The notes: generated by a model from the letters alone, not told the origin. Positions 25,781 to 37,333 are shown, counted from the first letter of the stretch. The stretch is 64,000 nucleotides of DNA from Dechloromonas sp. Dech2017 (GCA_009469585.1 SSXW01000006.1:62001-126000); one strand, 5' to 3'. A program made the numbers and translations.

Positions 25781-26092
25781 ATGAACACCACGACCCGCCA
25801 CGAGCAGCAGGCGCTCACCCGCGCCATCCTCGAAATCGATGTCCACAACCACCCCGGCGTCATGTCGCACATCGTCGGCCTCTTCGCCCGCCGCGCCTAC
25901 AACGTCGAGGGCATCCTCTGCCTGCCGGTCGGCGATGGCAGCGTCAGCCGCATCTGGCTGCTGGTCAACGAAGACCGGCGGCTGGCCCAGATGATCAAGC
26001 AGGTGGACAAGCTGGAGGACGTCACCGCCATCCGCCGGCACGAGGCCGACCACGCGGTTTTCCAGGATCTGGAAAGCTTCTTCCGGCCCTGA
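25781..26092 (+). CDS. ilvN: Acetolactate synthase small regulatory subunit
   Basis: A 103-residue ACT-domain regulatory subunit that binds valine and activates the large subunit. The ACT core reads [20 protein letters not shown] and then [20 protein letters not shown]. Its length matches short IlvN (about 96 residues) rather than IlvH (about 163). It starts 2 bases after ilvB and ends 9 bases from the convergent PilZ gene. Confidence 0.93.
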   Translation: MNTTTRHEQQALTRAILEIDVHNHPGVMSHIVGLFARRAYNVEGILCLPVGDGSVSRIWLLVNEDRRLAQMIKQVDKLEDVTAIRRHEADHAVFQDLESFFRP

Positions 26093-26101
26093 CCGGCAAG
26101 C

Positions 26102-26449
26102 TCAGGAAGCGGCCGGGAGCGCCCGGCCCTGGCGCCGGAATTCGCGGAGCAAGGCGAGTTCCTCGTCGCTGATCGACTCGAAGCGCAGGCCGAGCAGGCG
26201 CCGCTCGCCCAGGCGGCGCACCCGCATCACGCTGACGTAGGCCTCGACGGCCTGCCCGAGCTCGGCCGACTCGATGCGGCAAATGCCGCATTCGCCGAGC
26301 GGCCGGATGCCCAGCAAGTCGGCATCGACCAGCACGCCGACGCCGGAAACCGAAATGTCGGCGGCCGGAAAATCGAAGACCTCGTCGCCCAGGGTCAGGG
26401 TGACCTGGCCGTCGAGATCGGTGCGGGGCGCTTGGCGGCGTTCTCTCAC
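26102..26449 (-). CDS. PilZ domain protein
   Basis: A 115-residue single PilZ domain, a c-di-GMP receptor. The two ligand motifs are visible: RRQAPRTDLDG (RxxxR type) near the N-terminus and DISVSGVGVLVD (D/NxSxxG) near residue 34. It lies 77 bases downstream of the hybrid kinase on the same strand. The window also holds a probable diguanylate cyclase at 47913, but no direct link can be inferred. Confidence 0.85.
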   Translation of the reverse strand: MRERRQAPRTDLDGQVTLTLGDEVFDFPAADISVSGVGVLVDADLLGIRPLGECGICRIESAELGQAVEAYVSVMRVRRLGERRLLGLRFESISDEELALLREFRRQGRALPAAS

Positions 26450-26526
26450 GTGGGCTTTCCGTGCAGGTTATCGAGGCGGCATTTTCCCACGCGGCGCCTG
26501 GCGGCGTACAGCGAAAATCGCCGCCC

Positions 26527-29277
<2,751 letters not shown>

Positions 29278-29458
29278 TTGCCCCCATGATGCAGCAATCC
29301 CTTAAGCATCATAGCGCCGATTCCTGCGGCATTACAGCCTCCGTCGATGGCTTGCGTAATCAGCAAAAGCGGCGTCACATTTTTGCCACACGGCCGCCGG
29401 ATCGCCTCGGCGGACGGGTCCGGCGAGGCGCATCAAATCGGTGGCCGGCGATGCCGGC

Positions 29459-29464
29459 TATACT
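29459..29464 (+). promoter_or_regulatory. Possible -10 of menB
   Basis: TATACT 29 bases before the menB ATG. The -35 position is poor, so this is tentative. Confidence 0.35.
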
Positions 29465-29492
29465 TCGCCGCATCGCAACTCCCAGCCGAATC

Positions 29493-30317
29493 ATGACGAC
29501 CCCCATCAACTGGCAAGCCGCCCACGCCTACACCGACATCCGCTACGACACCGCCGAAGGCATCGCCAAGATCACCATCAACCGCCCGGAACGGCGCAAC
29601 GCCTTCCGCCCGGAAACGATCAATGAGCTGATCGACGCCTTCCACCGCGCCCACCGCGACAACGCCATCGGCGCCATCATCCTGACCGGCGCCGGCAGCG
29701 AGGCCTTTTGCTCGGGTGGCGACCAGAAGGTGCGCGGCGCCGAGGGCTACATCGACGAAGGCGGCACGCCGCACCTCAATGTGCTCGACCTGCAGATGCA
29801 GATCCGCCGGCTGCCCAAGCCGGTGGTGGCCATGGTCGCCGGCTATGCCATCGGCGGCGGCCACGTGCTGCACCTGGTCTGCGACCTCTCCATCGCCGCC
29901 GACAACGCCCGCTTCGGGCAGACCGGGCCGCGCGTCGGCAGCTTCGACGCCGGCCTGGGGGCCGGGTTGATGGCGCGGACTATCGGCTTGAAACGCGCCA
30001 AGGAAATCTGGCTGCTCTGCCGCCAGTACAACGCTGCCACTGCGCTCGACTGGGGGCTGGTCAACGCCGTCGTACCGGTAGCCCAGCTGGAAGCGGAAAC
30101 CGTGCAGTGGTGCCGCGACATGCTCAAGCTGTCGCCGATGGCCCTGCGCATGATCAAGGCCGGCTTCAACGCCGATACCGACGGCCTGGCCGGCATCCAG
30201 GAGCTGGCCGGCAACGCCACCGGCCTCTTCTACATGAGCGAGGAAGGCCAGGAAGGCCGCAACGCCTGGCTCGAGCGCCGTCCGCCCGATTTCGGCAAGT
30301 ACCGCAAGCGCCCGTGA
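29493..30317 (+). CDS. menB: 1,4-dihydroxy-2-naphthoyl-CoA synthase (MenB)
   Basis: Crotonase-superfamily enzyme that cyclises o-succinylbenzoyl-CoA in menaquinone synthesis. It has 274 residues. Family-typical stretches are [62 protein letters not shown] and [20 protein letters not shown]. BadI of anaerobic benzoate degradation is a relative, but the adjoining menC-like gene favours MenB. Start 29493 ([15 protein letters not shown]) matches the family N-terminus. The stop overlaps the GTG start of menC. Confidence 0.9.
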   Translation: MTTPINWQAAHAYTDIRYDTAEGIAKITINRPERRNAFRPETINELIDAFHRAHRDNAIGAIILTGAGSEAFCSGGDQKVRGAEGYIDEGGTPHLNVLDLQMQIRRLPKPVVAMVAGYAIGGGHVLHLVCDLSIAADNARFGQTGPRVGSFDAGLGAGLMARTIGLKRAKEIWLLCRQYNAATALDWGLVNAVVPVAQLEAETVQWCRDMLKLSPMALRMIKAGFNADTDGLAGIQELAGNATGLFYMSEEGQEGRNAWLERRPPDFGKYRKRP

Positions 30318-31309
30318 CAAGCGTCGCCGCCGACTGGCTGCCCTACGCCCTGCCGCTCCGGCAGCCGTGGCGAACCAGCCGCGGCATGGTCGACCGCCGG
30401 CAGGGCCAGCTGCTCCGCCTGCAAGCGGCGGACGGCCTGGTCGGCTGGGGCGACTGCGCCCCGCTGCCCGAATTCGGCATCGACCCAGCGGCGGCCACCG
30501 CCTTCGCCGAGGAATGCGCCCAGCTCGACCTCAGTGCGCGCCGCGCCGCCCTGCCCCTCAACGCCTGGCTAAGCGGCGAGGCGCCGGTAGACAGTGTGGC
30601 GGTCAACGCCAATTTCGGGCCAATTTCGGAAATTGCCGCGAGCCGCCTGGCCGAGGCTGCGGCCAAGGGTTTTTACGTGGTCAAGCTGAAAGTCGGGGTG
30701 GCGCCGCTGGCCGATGAAATCGCCGCGCTGCGGGCGCTGGGTAGCGGCTTGCCGGCCGGCCTGAAACTGCGCCTCGACGCCAACCGCGCCTGGTCGCCGG
30801 CTGCGGCTGCCGCTTTCGTCGCGGCCTGCGCCGGGCTGCCCATCGACGGGCTGGAAGAACCGCTGGCCGAGCCGGATTGCGATTTTCTGCAAAAATTGCA
30901 GTCGACCGCAGCATTCCCGCTGGCCATCGACGAATCGGTACACCTGCTCGACGCCCACTTCTTCCGTCACCCGCCGGTCCGCCGTCTGGTCATCAAGCCG
31001 GCCCGCCACGGCAGCCTGCTGGCCAGCGTCGAACTGGCCCTGCGCGCCCGGGCCAGCGGTCTCGAGATCGTCGTCACTTCCGGGCTGGAAAGCTGTTGCG
31101 GCCTGCTCGCCAGCGCCCACCTGGCCACCGCCGTGGCGCCGGACGCCGTGCATGGCCTGGCCACGGCCGAATTGTTCGCCGCCGACACCGGCCGGCCGCC
31201 GGCCATCGTCGGCGGCCGCCTGCAACTACCGGCGGCGGCCGGCACCGGGTTCGTGCCAGTCGCCCCGGGCGCCGGAAATATTCCGGGAAACCGCTGTCAA
31301 CAACATTGA
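30314..31309 (+). CDS. menC: o-Succinylbenzoate synthase / enolase-superfamily enzyme (MenC)
   Basis: A 331-residue enolase-superfamily protein, predicted to dehydrate SHCHC to o-succinylbenzoate. The catalytic Lys pair region is FYVVKLKVG, metal ligands are in LRLDANRAW and LEEPLAEPD and LAIDESVHL, and the second Lys is in [10 protein letters not shown]. The GTG start at 30314 overlaps the menB stop, indicating coupling. Other enolase-superfamily activities are possible, but the menB neighbour supports menaquinone synthesis. menD, menE, menF and menH are not in this window. Confidence 0.85.
   Translation: MTSVAADWLPYALPLRQPWRTSRGMVDRRQGQLLRLQAADGLVGWGDCAPLPEFGIDPAAATAFAEECAQLDLSARRAALPLNAWLSGEAPVDSVAVNANFGPISEIAASRLAEAAAKGFYVVKLKVGVAPLADEIAALRALGSGLPAGLKLRLDANRAWSPAAAAAFVAACAGLPIDGLEEPLAEPDCDFLQKLQSTAAFPLAIDESVHLLDAHFFRHPPVRRLVIKPARHGSLLASVELALRARASGLEIVVTSGLESCCGLLASAHLATAVAPDAVHGLATAELFAADTGRPPAIVGGRLQLPAAAGTGFVPVAPGAGNIPGNRCQQH
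30880..30913 (+). repeat. Dispersed A/T-arm + GTCGACCGC motif, copy 7
   Basis: gattttctgcaaaaattgca then the core GTCGACCGCAGC at 30901-30912. It is sense within menC, encoding [14 protein letters not shown]. Confidence 0.6.
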
Positions 31310-31391
31310 GGCTGGCAGTCGTCCGCCCCAGCCAACAGCCCTGAGACCCCACCGGCCCTTTAAGCTCCCCCCGTAAACCAGGAGGACCAAC

Positions 31392-31868
31392 ATGAACGCC
31401 ACCCCTGCCATCCCGCCAGGCATGACCGCCATCACCCCGCACCTGACCTGCCGCAACGCGGCGGCGGCCATCGATTTCTACCAGCGGGCCTTCGGCGCCG
31501 TCGAACTGGCCCGCCTGCCGTCGCCCGACGGCAAGCTGGCGCACGCCCTGCTTACCATCGGCGGGGCCAGCCTGATGCTGGTCGATGAATATGCCGAGCA
31601 GGGCATGCTCAGCCCACAGGCGCTGAACGGCTCGCCGGTGACCATCCATCTCTACGTCGCCGATGCCGACGCCACCTTCGCCCAGGCCATCGCCGCCGGC
31701 GCCACCGTTACCATGCCGCTCGCCGACATGTTCTGGGGCGACCGCTACGGCCGGCTGGTCGATCCCTTCGGCCACCACTGGTCGGTGGCTACCCACCTGC
31801 GCGATCTCAGCCCGGACGAAATCGCCGCGGCCATGGCCGGCGGTTGCCCGGAAGCGGGAGCCGGCTGA
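31392..31868 (+). CDS. VOC (glyoxalase/PhnB-like) family protein
   Basis: A 158-residue protein of the vicinal-oxygen-chelate fold, PhnB-like subgroup: ITPHLTCRNAAAAIDFYQRA, a central GGASLMLVDEY strand, and DRYGRLVDPFGHHWSVATH at the end. The strong ribosome binding site caggaggaccaac fixes the start. It is followed 1 base later by a YCII-domain gene. Such pairs often accompany ECF sigma factors, but none is seen here. Substrate is unknown. Confidence 0.85.
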   Translation: MNATPAIPPGMTAITPHLTCRNAAAAIDFYQRAFGAVELARLPSPDGKLAHALLTIGGASLMLVDEYAEQGMLSPQALNGSPVTIHLYVADADATFAQAIAAGATVTMPLADMFWGDRYGRLVDPFGHHWSVATHLRDLSPDEIAAAMAGGCPEAGAG

Positions 31869-31869
31869 C

Positions 31870-32241
31870 ATGCCCTATCTGCTGATCATCGCCGAGCCGC
31901 GCGGCCAGCGCGCCGCCTGGGCAGCCGACGAGGCCCGGCTCCGGCACGATGAAATGACGGCCTACGCCAGTGAACTCCGGGAGCGCGGCGTCCTGCTCCG
32001 CGCCGAGGCGCTGGCCGACGACGCCGAGGCTGTACGGATCAGCACCCTGGCCTTCGATCAACGGGCGCAACTGGTCGAAGGCCCCTTCGCCGAGGCGGCC
32101 GACATGGTGAGTGGTTTTTTCCTGATCGACGCAGAGAGCGCCGACGATGCGGTAGCCATCGCTCGCGACTGCCCGGCGGTGCGCTGGGCGACGGTCGAAG
32201 TGCGCGAATGCACCCCGTGGCACCTGCCGCACGAAAGCTAA
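31870..32241 (+). CDS. YCII-related (DGPF) domain protein
   Basis: A 123-residue protein of the YCII/DGPF fold, resembling muconolactone isomerase-like dimers. It shows MPYLLIIAEPRG at the start, the QLVEGPFAEAADMVSGFFLI signature near residue 65 and a final AVRWATVEVRE strand. It is translationally close to the VOC gene (1-base gap) and convergent with phaR. Function is not established for the family. Confidence 0.82.
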   Translation: MPYLLIIAEPRGQRAAWAADEARLRHDEMTAYASELRERGVLLRAEALADDAEAVRISTLAFDQRAQLVEGPFAEAADMVSGFFLIDAESADDAVAIARDCPAVRWATVEVRECTPWHLPHES

Positions 32242-32304
32242 AGGGCAGCCCGAGCGACCGGATCGGCAACCGGGAGTTGCCTGACGGCCTATCCGGCTAC
32301 AGGC

Positions 32305-32868
32305 CTACTTCTCGGTTTTGTCGGCTTTGTCGCCCGGGTTCGGCGGAAAGGTCGGGAAAATGTTGCGGGTCTGGCTCTGCAACTGATCCTGCATCGACTG
32401 GAACATCTTCTTGGACTGGTCCATGTAGGCCGTCATCACGCTCTGCATCGCCGGCTGCTGGAAATTCAGGAACTGGTTCCAGAAATCGGTCTGCAGATGT
32501 GTGTTGTCGCCGCTGCCGTACATCGAGCGTGACTGGTCCTGCAGCTTGTTCTGGAAATCCACGAAGGTCTTCATGTTGTTTTCCAGGTACTTGCCGAGCA
32601 TGCCCTGCATGGTGCTGCCGTAGAAGCGGATGAAGCCGGATAGCAGTTCGCTGGAGAACATCGGCACGCCGCCGGTTTCCTCTTCGAGAATGATCTGGAG
32701 CAGGATGCTGCGCGTCAGGTCGTCGTGGGTCTTGGCATCGACCACCTTGAAGACCTCGAACTTGAGAACCAGTTCCTTGACGTCGCCCAGCGTGATGTAT
32801 GCACTCGTCTTGGTGTCGTACAGACGACGGTTGGGGTATTTCTTGATCAGTCGTACCGGTTCAGTCAT
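32305..32868 (-). CDS. phaR: Polyhydroxyalkanoate synthesis repressor PhaR
   Basis: DNA- and PHB-binding regulator that represses phasin and PHA genes when polymer is low. It has 187 residues. The N-terminal PHB/PHA accumulation regulator domain reads RLIKKYPNRRLYDTKTSAYI and continues to LGDVKELVLK. Two PHB_acc repeats with aromatic/Gln-rich helices follow (FWNQFLNFQQPAMQSVMTAY). Start 32868 (MTEPVRLIKK) is chosen over upstream ATGs. It is separated from phaB by a terminator and its own -10. Confidence 0.92.
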   Translation of the reverse strand: MTEPVRLIKKYPNRRLYDTKTSAYITLGDVKELVLKFEVFKVVDAKTHDDLTRSILLQIILEEETGGVPMFSSELLSGFIRFYGSTMQGMLGKYLENNMKTFVDFQNKLQDQSRSMYGSGDNTHLQTDFWNQFLNFQQPAMQSVMTAYMDQSKKMFQSMQDQLQSQTRNIFPTFPPNPGDKADKTEK

Positions 32869-32905
32869 GCAGCGATCCTCAAGACAATTCTTAGTGCAGC
32901 GCAAC

Positions 32906-32911
32906 ATTATA
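32906..32911 (-). promoter_or_regulatory. -10 element of phaR promoter
   Basis: Perfect TATAAT on the minus strand 37 bases before the phaR ATG. The -35 region overlaps the upstream terminator stem and fits poorly. Confidence 0.5.
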
Positions 32912-32915
32912 GCGT

Positions 32916-32943
32916 AAAAAAAGGGCGCCAAACGGCGCCCTTT
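32916..32943 (-). terminator. Terminator of the phaB gene
   Basis: On the minus strand, AAAGGGCGCC/GGCGCCCTTT with a 4-base loop, followed by a run of seven T. It separates the phaC-phaB-phaB genes from phaR. Confidence 0.88.
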
Positions 32944-32970
32944 GCTGTTGCATTGCAAAACCGTTGCAAA

Positions 32971-33714
32971 TTACTGGTAGTACAGGCCACCGTTGATGTT
33001 CAGTGTGGCACCGGTCATGAAGCCAGCGCCTTCGGAGGACAGGTACACGCAGGCGGCGCCCATTTCCTCCGGCTTGCCCAGGCGCTTCATCGGCACGGAG
33101 TCGACGATGGTCTGCAGCACTTCCGGCTTGATGGCCATGACCATCTTGGTGGCGATGTAGCCCGGGGCGATGGCATTGACCGTCACGCCCTTGGCGGCCA
33201 GTTCGGCAGCCAGGGCCTTGGTGAAGCCGATGACGCCGGCCTTGGCAGCAGAGTAGTTGGTCTGGCCGGCCTGGCCCTTGACGCCGTTGACCGACGAGAT
33301 GTTGATGATGCGACCCCAGCCACGCTCGGCCATCTTGGCGGAGACTTGCTTGGTCATGTTGAACAGCGAGGTCAGGTTGGTGGCGATGACGGCATCCCAG
33401 CCATCGCGTTCCATCTTGGCGAACATGCGGTCACGGGTGATGCCGGCATTATTCACCAGGATGTCGACCTGGCCGCAAGCAGCTTCGGCCTCGGCGACCA
33501 TCTTCTGGCAGTCTTCCAGCGACGAGACGTCACCCGGAACGCAGACGAAATCGTTGAAACCGGCGGCGGCCTGTTCCTTCAGCCACTCTTCCTTGTTGTC
33601 GAACTGCGGGTGATAGGAAGCCACCACCTTGTGGCCTGCCTTGGCCAGTTCCTGGCAGATCGCGGTTCCAAGACCACCCATGGCGCCGGTAACGAGAGCA
33701 ACACGTTGAGTCAT
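32971..33714 (-). CDS. phaB: Acetoacetyl-CoA reductase
   Basis: NADPH-dependent short-chain dehydrogenase reducing acetoacetyl-CoA to (R)-3-hydroxybutyryl-CoA for PHB. It has 247 residues. The nucleotide motif is VTGAMGGLGTAICQELA, NNAGITRD is conserved, and the catalytic Ser/Tyr/Lys lie in NISSVNGVKGQAGQTNYSAA and K following. Third gene of the minus-strand pha group, 47 bases after a second copy of the same enzyme. Confidence 0.93.
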   Translation of the reverse strand: MTQRVALVTGAMGGLGTAICQELAKAGHKVVASYHPQFDNKEEWLKEQAAAGFNDFVCVPGDVSSLEDCQKMVAEAEAACGQVDILVNNAGITRDRMFAKMERDGWDAVIATNLTSLFNMTKQVSAKMAERGWGRIINISSVNGVKGQAGQTNYSAAKAGVIGFTKALAAELAAKGVTVNAIAPGYIATKMVMAIKPEVLQTIVDSVPMKRLGKPEEMGAACVYLSSEGAGFMTGATLNINGGLYYQ

Positions 33715-33761
33715 AATTTTTTCCTTGGTTTGAGTAAAACGGGGGGTTGAAGAGACGATGG

Positions 33762-34502
33762 TCAGTACATGTGCTGGCCACCGTTGATGGAAATATTGGC
33801 CCCGGTGACGAACGCCGCTTCATCGGAAGCGAGGTAGGCAACGAGCCCGGCGATTTCTTCCGGTTTGCCCAGTCGATTGACCGGGATCTGCGGCAGAATT
33901 TTTGAATCGAGGATTTCCTGCGGGATGGTCGTCACCATCTTGGTGCCGATATAGCCCGGGGAAATGGTGTTGACCGTGACGCCCTGCTTGGCGACCTCGA
34001 GGGCCAGCGACTTGGTGAAGCCGTGCATGCCGGCCTTGGCCGCCGCGTAGTTGGTTTGGCCAAAAGCCCCTTTTTGGCCGTTGACCGAAGAGACGTTGAT
34101 GACCCGCCCCCATTTGCGCTCGATCATGCCGTCCATGACCTGCTTGGTCATGTTGAACACCGAATCGAGATTGGTGTGCATGACCGCATCCCAGTCGGCC
34201 TTGGTCATTTTCTTGAAGGTCATGTCGCGCGTGATGCCGGCGTTGTTGACCAGCACGTCGACCGGCCCGACCTCGCGGGTCACGGCCTCGACACATTCAT
34301 GGGCCGAGTCGAAATCGGTAACGTCGCAGGAATAAGCCTTGAAGCCGTAGCCCATGTTGTTCATGGACTTCAACCAGTTGTCGACTTTGGCATTGCCTGG
34401 CGAATACGTCGTCACCACCTTGTAGCCCAAGGCGGCCAGCTTGATGCAAACCGCTTCGCCGAGACCGCCCATCCCTCCGGTAACCAGTGCAACTCGCGAC
34501 AT
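33762..34502 (-). CDS. Acetoacetyl-CoA reductase, second copy
   Basis: A 246-residue paralogue of the adjacent phaB. It shows VTGGMGGLGEAVCIKLAALG, NNAGITRDMTFKKMTKADWD, NVSSVNGQKGAFGQTNYAAA plus Lys, and TISPGYIGTKMV. The whole catalytic set is kept, so both copies should be active. It lies 23 bases after phaC and 47 before the other reductase. Start 34502 (MSRVALVTGG) is preceded by a gagggga ribosome binding site. Confidence 0.92.
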   Translation of the reverse strand: MSRVALVTGGMGGLGEAVCIKLAALGYKVVTTYSPGNAKVDNWLKSMNNMGYGFKAYSCDVTDFDSAHECVEAVTREVGPVDVLVNNAGITRDMTFKKMTKADWDAVMHTNLDSVFNMTKQVMDGMIERKWGRVINVSSVNGQKGAFGQTNYAAAKAGMHGFTKSLALEVAKQGVTVNTISPGYIGTKMVTTIPQEILDSKILPQIPVNRLGKPEEIAGLVAYLASDEAAFVTGANISINGGQHMY

Positions 34503-34525
34503 TCCGTTCCCCTCGCTGAGTAGTT

Positions 34526-36253
34526 TTATACCGCACGTTCCCTGACGTAACGGCCGGGTGCCGGTTCGATCGGCTTGTACTTGGCATTGCCCGGCTTGCG
34601 CGGCGCCCGCGGCTCGCCCGACAAGGGTTGCAGCCAGGCAGCCCAGTCGGTCCACCAGCTGCCCTTCCGTTCTTCGGCTGCCGTAAACCAGCCTTCGGCA
34701 TCCTTCTTGACATCCTCGTTGACCCAGTAGCTGCGCTTGTTCTTGCTGGCTGGATTGATGACGCCAGCGATGTGGCCGGAAGCGCCGAGCACGAAGCGGA
34801 TCTTGCCGCCGAGCAGGCGCGTGCTCTGGTAGGCCGACTGCCAGGGAACGATGTGATCCTCGCGGGTGGCCAGCAGGTAGACCGGCATGTCGAGCTGGCC
34901 GAGATCGACCTTCTCGCCGCACATGGCCAGCTTGCCCGGAACACGCAGGTTGTTTTCCAGGTACATGTTGCGCATGTACCAGCAGGCGAAGGGCCCGGGC
35001 AGGTTGGTCGAGTCGGAATTCCAGTAGAGCAGGTCGAAAGCCTGCGGCTTCTGGCCCTTCAGGTAGTTGCCGGTGACGTAGTTCCAGACCAGGTCGTTGG
35101 CGCGCAGGAAGGAAAAGGTGTTCTGCAGGTCGCGGGCCGGCAGCAGGCCGCCCTGGCCGATCGTCGCCTCGCGGGCGGCAACGCCCTGCTCGTCGATGAA
35201 CAGGCCGATCTCGCCGGTATCGGAGAAATCGAGCAAGGTGGTGAGCAGCGTCAGCGAGGCGACCGGGTCTTCGCCACGGGCCTTGAGCACGCCCAGGGCC
35301 GAGGTCAGGATGGTGCCGCCGACGCAGAAACCAAGGGCGTTGACCTGCTTGACCTTGGTCATTTCCTGGACGACATGCAGGGCAGCAATCGGCCCCTGCT
35401 CGAGATAGTCGTCCCAGCCGACGTGGCCCTGCCCTTCCTGCGGATTGCGCCAGGAGACGAGGAAGACGGTGTTGCCCTGGTCTACCATGAAGCGGATCAG
35501 CGAATTGTCCGGCTGTAGGTCCATGATGTAGAACTTGTTGATGCAGGGCGGCACCACCAGCAGCGGCCGCGTCCCGACCTTGGGAGTGAGCGGCGCGTAC
35601 TGGATGAGCTGCATCAGCTCGTTTTCGTAGACCACGGCGCCTTCGGTGGTGGCAATGTTCTTGCCAACCTCGAAGACCGATTCGTCGGTGATCGAAATCC
35701 GGCCCTTCTCGAAATCCTTGATCAGGTTGTTGATGCCGTCGGTAATGCTCTGTCCCTTGGTTTCCAGGGCCAGTTTGATGAATTCCGGATTGGTCGCGGC
35801 AAAATTCGAGGGCGCCATGGCGTCGGCGATCTGCCGGGCGAGAAAGCGCATGCGTTCCCGGCCCTTGGCATCCTGGGCCGGAATGACCTCGACCAGGCGC
35901 TTGAGGTACTGGGTGTTGAGCAGGTAGGCCTGGTGCACGTAATCGAAAATCGGGCTTTCCCGCCACTCGGGTGCCGAAAAGCGGCGATCGCCCGCTTCCG
36001 GAGCCACTTTGAAGGCTGCCTCCTGGCCCTGCTGGCGGTTCAGCACGGATTGCCACAGCGACATCTGCTGATCCATGAACTGCTTCTGCAGGGCGGTGAC
36101 GGCTTGCGGGTCGGTGACCGGAGCCAGCCCGCCGTTCGGGCTGCCGGCCTTGCCGAGGTAATCCATGAATTGCTGCATCATGTTCTGGCCGGCCTGCATG
36201 AACTGCGTGGCGGAGCCGAGGAATGCGTCGTTATTGCCGGAACCCTGCGCCAT
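34526..36253 (-). CDS. phaC: Class I poly(3-hydroxyalkanoate) synthase
   Basis: Granule-associated polymerase of (R)-3-hydroxyacyl-CoA. It has 575 residues from ATG 36253. An upstream in-frame ATG at 36304 would add 17 residues, and neither has a clear ribosome binding site. The lipase-like box with nucleophilic Cys is NALGFCVGGTIL, the Asp is in LLATREDHIVPW and the His in ASGHIAGVINP. Length and the N-terminal region mark it as class I. It begins the minus-strand phaC-phaB-phaB group. Confidence 0.95.
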   Translation of the reverse strand: MAQGSGNNDAFLGSATQFMQAGQNMMQQFMDYLGKAGSPNGGLAPVTDPQAVTALQKQFMDQQMSLWQSVLNRQQGQEAAFKVAPEAGDRRFSAPEWRESPIFDYVHQAYLLNTQYLKRLVEVIPAQDAKGRERMRFLARQIADAMAPSNFAATNPEFIKLALETKGQSITDGINNLIKDFEKGRISITDESVFEVGKNIATTEGAVVYENELMQLIQYAPLTPKVGTRPLLVVPPCINKFYIMDLQPDNSLIRFMVDQGNTVFLVSWRNPQEGQGHVGWDDYLEQGPIAALHVVQEMTKVKQVNALGFCVGGTILTSALGVLKARGEDPVASLTLLTTLLDFSDTGEIGLFIDEQGVAAREATIGQGGLLPARDLQNTFSFLRANDLVWNYVTGNYLKGQKPQAFDLLYWNSDSTNLPGPFACWYMRNMYLENNLRVPGKLAMCGEKVDLGQLDMPVYLLATREDHIVPWQSAYQSTRLLGGKIRFVLGASGHIAGVINPASKNKRSYWVNEDVKKDAEGWFTAAEERKGSWWTDWAAWLQPLSGEPRAPRKPGNAKYKPIEPAPGRYVRERAV

Positions 36254-36366
36254 GGGAAGATTCGTCTCTCTTGTTGTCGGAGTATGAGCTTTTGGATTCT
36301 GCATACCCGATTCGGCGCTGTCAATGCATTTGCATGCATAATTCCCGCTCTGTCGAGGTCCGGAAT

Positions 36367-36597
36367 ATGTACATTATTGCAATCGGCTGGCTCTACGTAA
36401 CATTACTCGTCGCCGCCAACGAACACAGCGTTTTCGCCGGCATCGTGTCGTTTCTTTTTTACGGTTTGCTGCCCTGCTCGCTGCTGATCTGGTTCAGCGG
36501 GAGCAAGGTCAGGCGCCAGCGCCGGGCCTACCGCGAGTCACTCGCCGACCAGCGCCCGGGCGACAAAGATGGAAGCGATGCCAAGGCCGATCAGTAG
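36367..36597 (+). CDS. Small conserved-type membrane protein
   Basis: A 76-residue protein with two membrane segments (MYIIAIGWLYVTLLVAANE and VSFLFYGLLPCSLLIWFSG) and a basic, charged cytoplasmic tail. It resembles unnamed small proteins common in Betaproteobacteria. Its 3' end overlaps the convergent ZIP gene by 60 bases, unusual for such a compact region. Function is unknown. Confidence 0.7.
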   Translation: MYIIAIGWLYVTLLVAANEHSVFAGIVSFLFYGLLPCSLLIWFSGSKVRRQRRAYRESLADQRPGDKDGSDAKADQ

Positions 36598-37305
36598 GAC
36601 CTGCTGGGCCGTTGCCCGGAGGTCGGTGCGCTTGTGCAGGCCGGGAATGAGGTCGGCCACGGCGACGTAGATCATGCTGGCGGCGGCCATGCCGAGCAGG
36701 TAGGGAATCCACCCGGTGAGTTCGGACAGCGCGAAGTAGGCAAGCATGGCGCCGACCAGCGTGGCCAGGCTGGACAACAGGTTGAAGGCGAGCGCCCGGG
36801 CCCGGCTGTAGCCGGAGTGGAGCAGGATCAGGTAGTCGCCGACTTCCTGCGGGATTTCGTGGGCGATGATGGCCAGCGCGGTGACGATGCCGAGTTCGGT
36901 GCTTTCGAGGAAGGCGGCGGCGATCAGGATGCCGTCGACGAAATTGTGGAAGGTGTCGCCGACCAGGATGAGCATGCCGGAACGCCCGTGGTCGTGGGCC
37001 GGGGCGTGGGCTTCGTGGGCCTCGCAATGGTCGTGGTGGCAGTGCCGCCAGAGCACCAGTTTTTCCAGGACGAAGAAGACCATGATGCCGAACAGCACGG
37101 TGGCGGCCATGCGGTGCGGGTCGCCGTGCTCGAGCGCATGCGGCAGGATTTCCAGGAAGGCGGCGCCGAGCAGTGCGCCGATGGCGTAGGAAATCAGGAT
37201 GTTGACGCGCTGCGCCCCGACGGAAACGCTCAACGCAGCAGCGGCCACGACGCTGAGCAGCCCGCCGGCCAGCGAGACGACAATGATCCAGGTTAAGGTG
37301 CTCAC
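36538..37305 (-). CDS. ZIP family divalent metal transporter
   Basis: A 255-residue inner-membrane protein with about eight hydrophobic segments. Metal-site helices are GDTFHNFVDGILIAAAFLES and AIIAHEIPQEVGDYLILLHS, both typical of ZIP proteins. A His-rich loop (HCHHDHCEAHEAHAPAHDHG) sits between helices 3 and 4 and probably binds zinc. It likely imports Zn2+ or another divalent metal. It lies 28 bases after pgeF on the same strand. Confidence 0.92.
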   Translation of the reverse strand: MSTLTWIIVVSLAGGLLSVVAAAALSVSVGAQRVNILISYAIGALLGAAFLEILPHALEHGDPHRMAATVLFGIMVFFVLEKLVLWRHCHHDHCEAHEAHAPAHDHGRSGMLILVGDTFHNFVDGILIAAAFLESTELGIVTALAIIAHEIPQEVGDYLILLHSGYSRARALAFNLLSSLATLVGAMLAYFALSELTGWIPYLLGMAAASMIYVAVADLIPGLHKRTDLRATAQQVLLIGLGIASIFVARALVGE

Positions 37306-37333
37306 GGCGTTCGGTTCGATGAAAAGCGGCGGA

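Noticed and set aside
30598-30640. Two AATTTCGG blocks in menC resembling the arm of the dispersed motif
   Set aside because: No GTCGACCGC core follows, so it was not counted as a copy.
34060-34100. CCCTTTTTGGCCGTTGACCGA in the second phaB
   Set aside because: It resembles the motif but encodes the conserved SSVNGQKGAFGQ segment of the enzyme, and the core ends differently. It is best explained by protein conservation.
33762-36056. 764-codon minus-strand frame that would fuse phaC region and phaB copy
   Set aside because: The N-terminal 518 codons are an out-of-frame shadow of phaC. The real gene starts at 34502.
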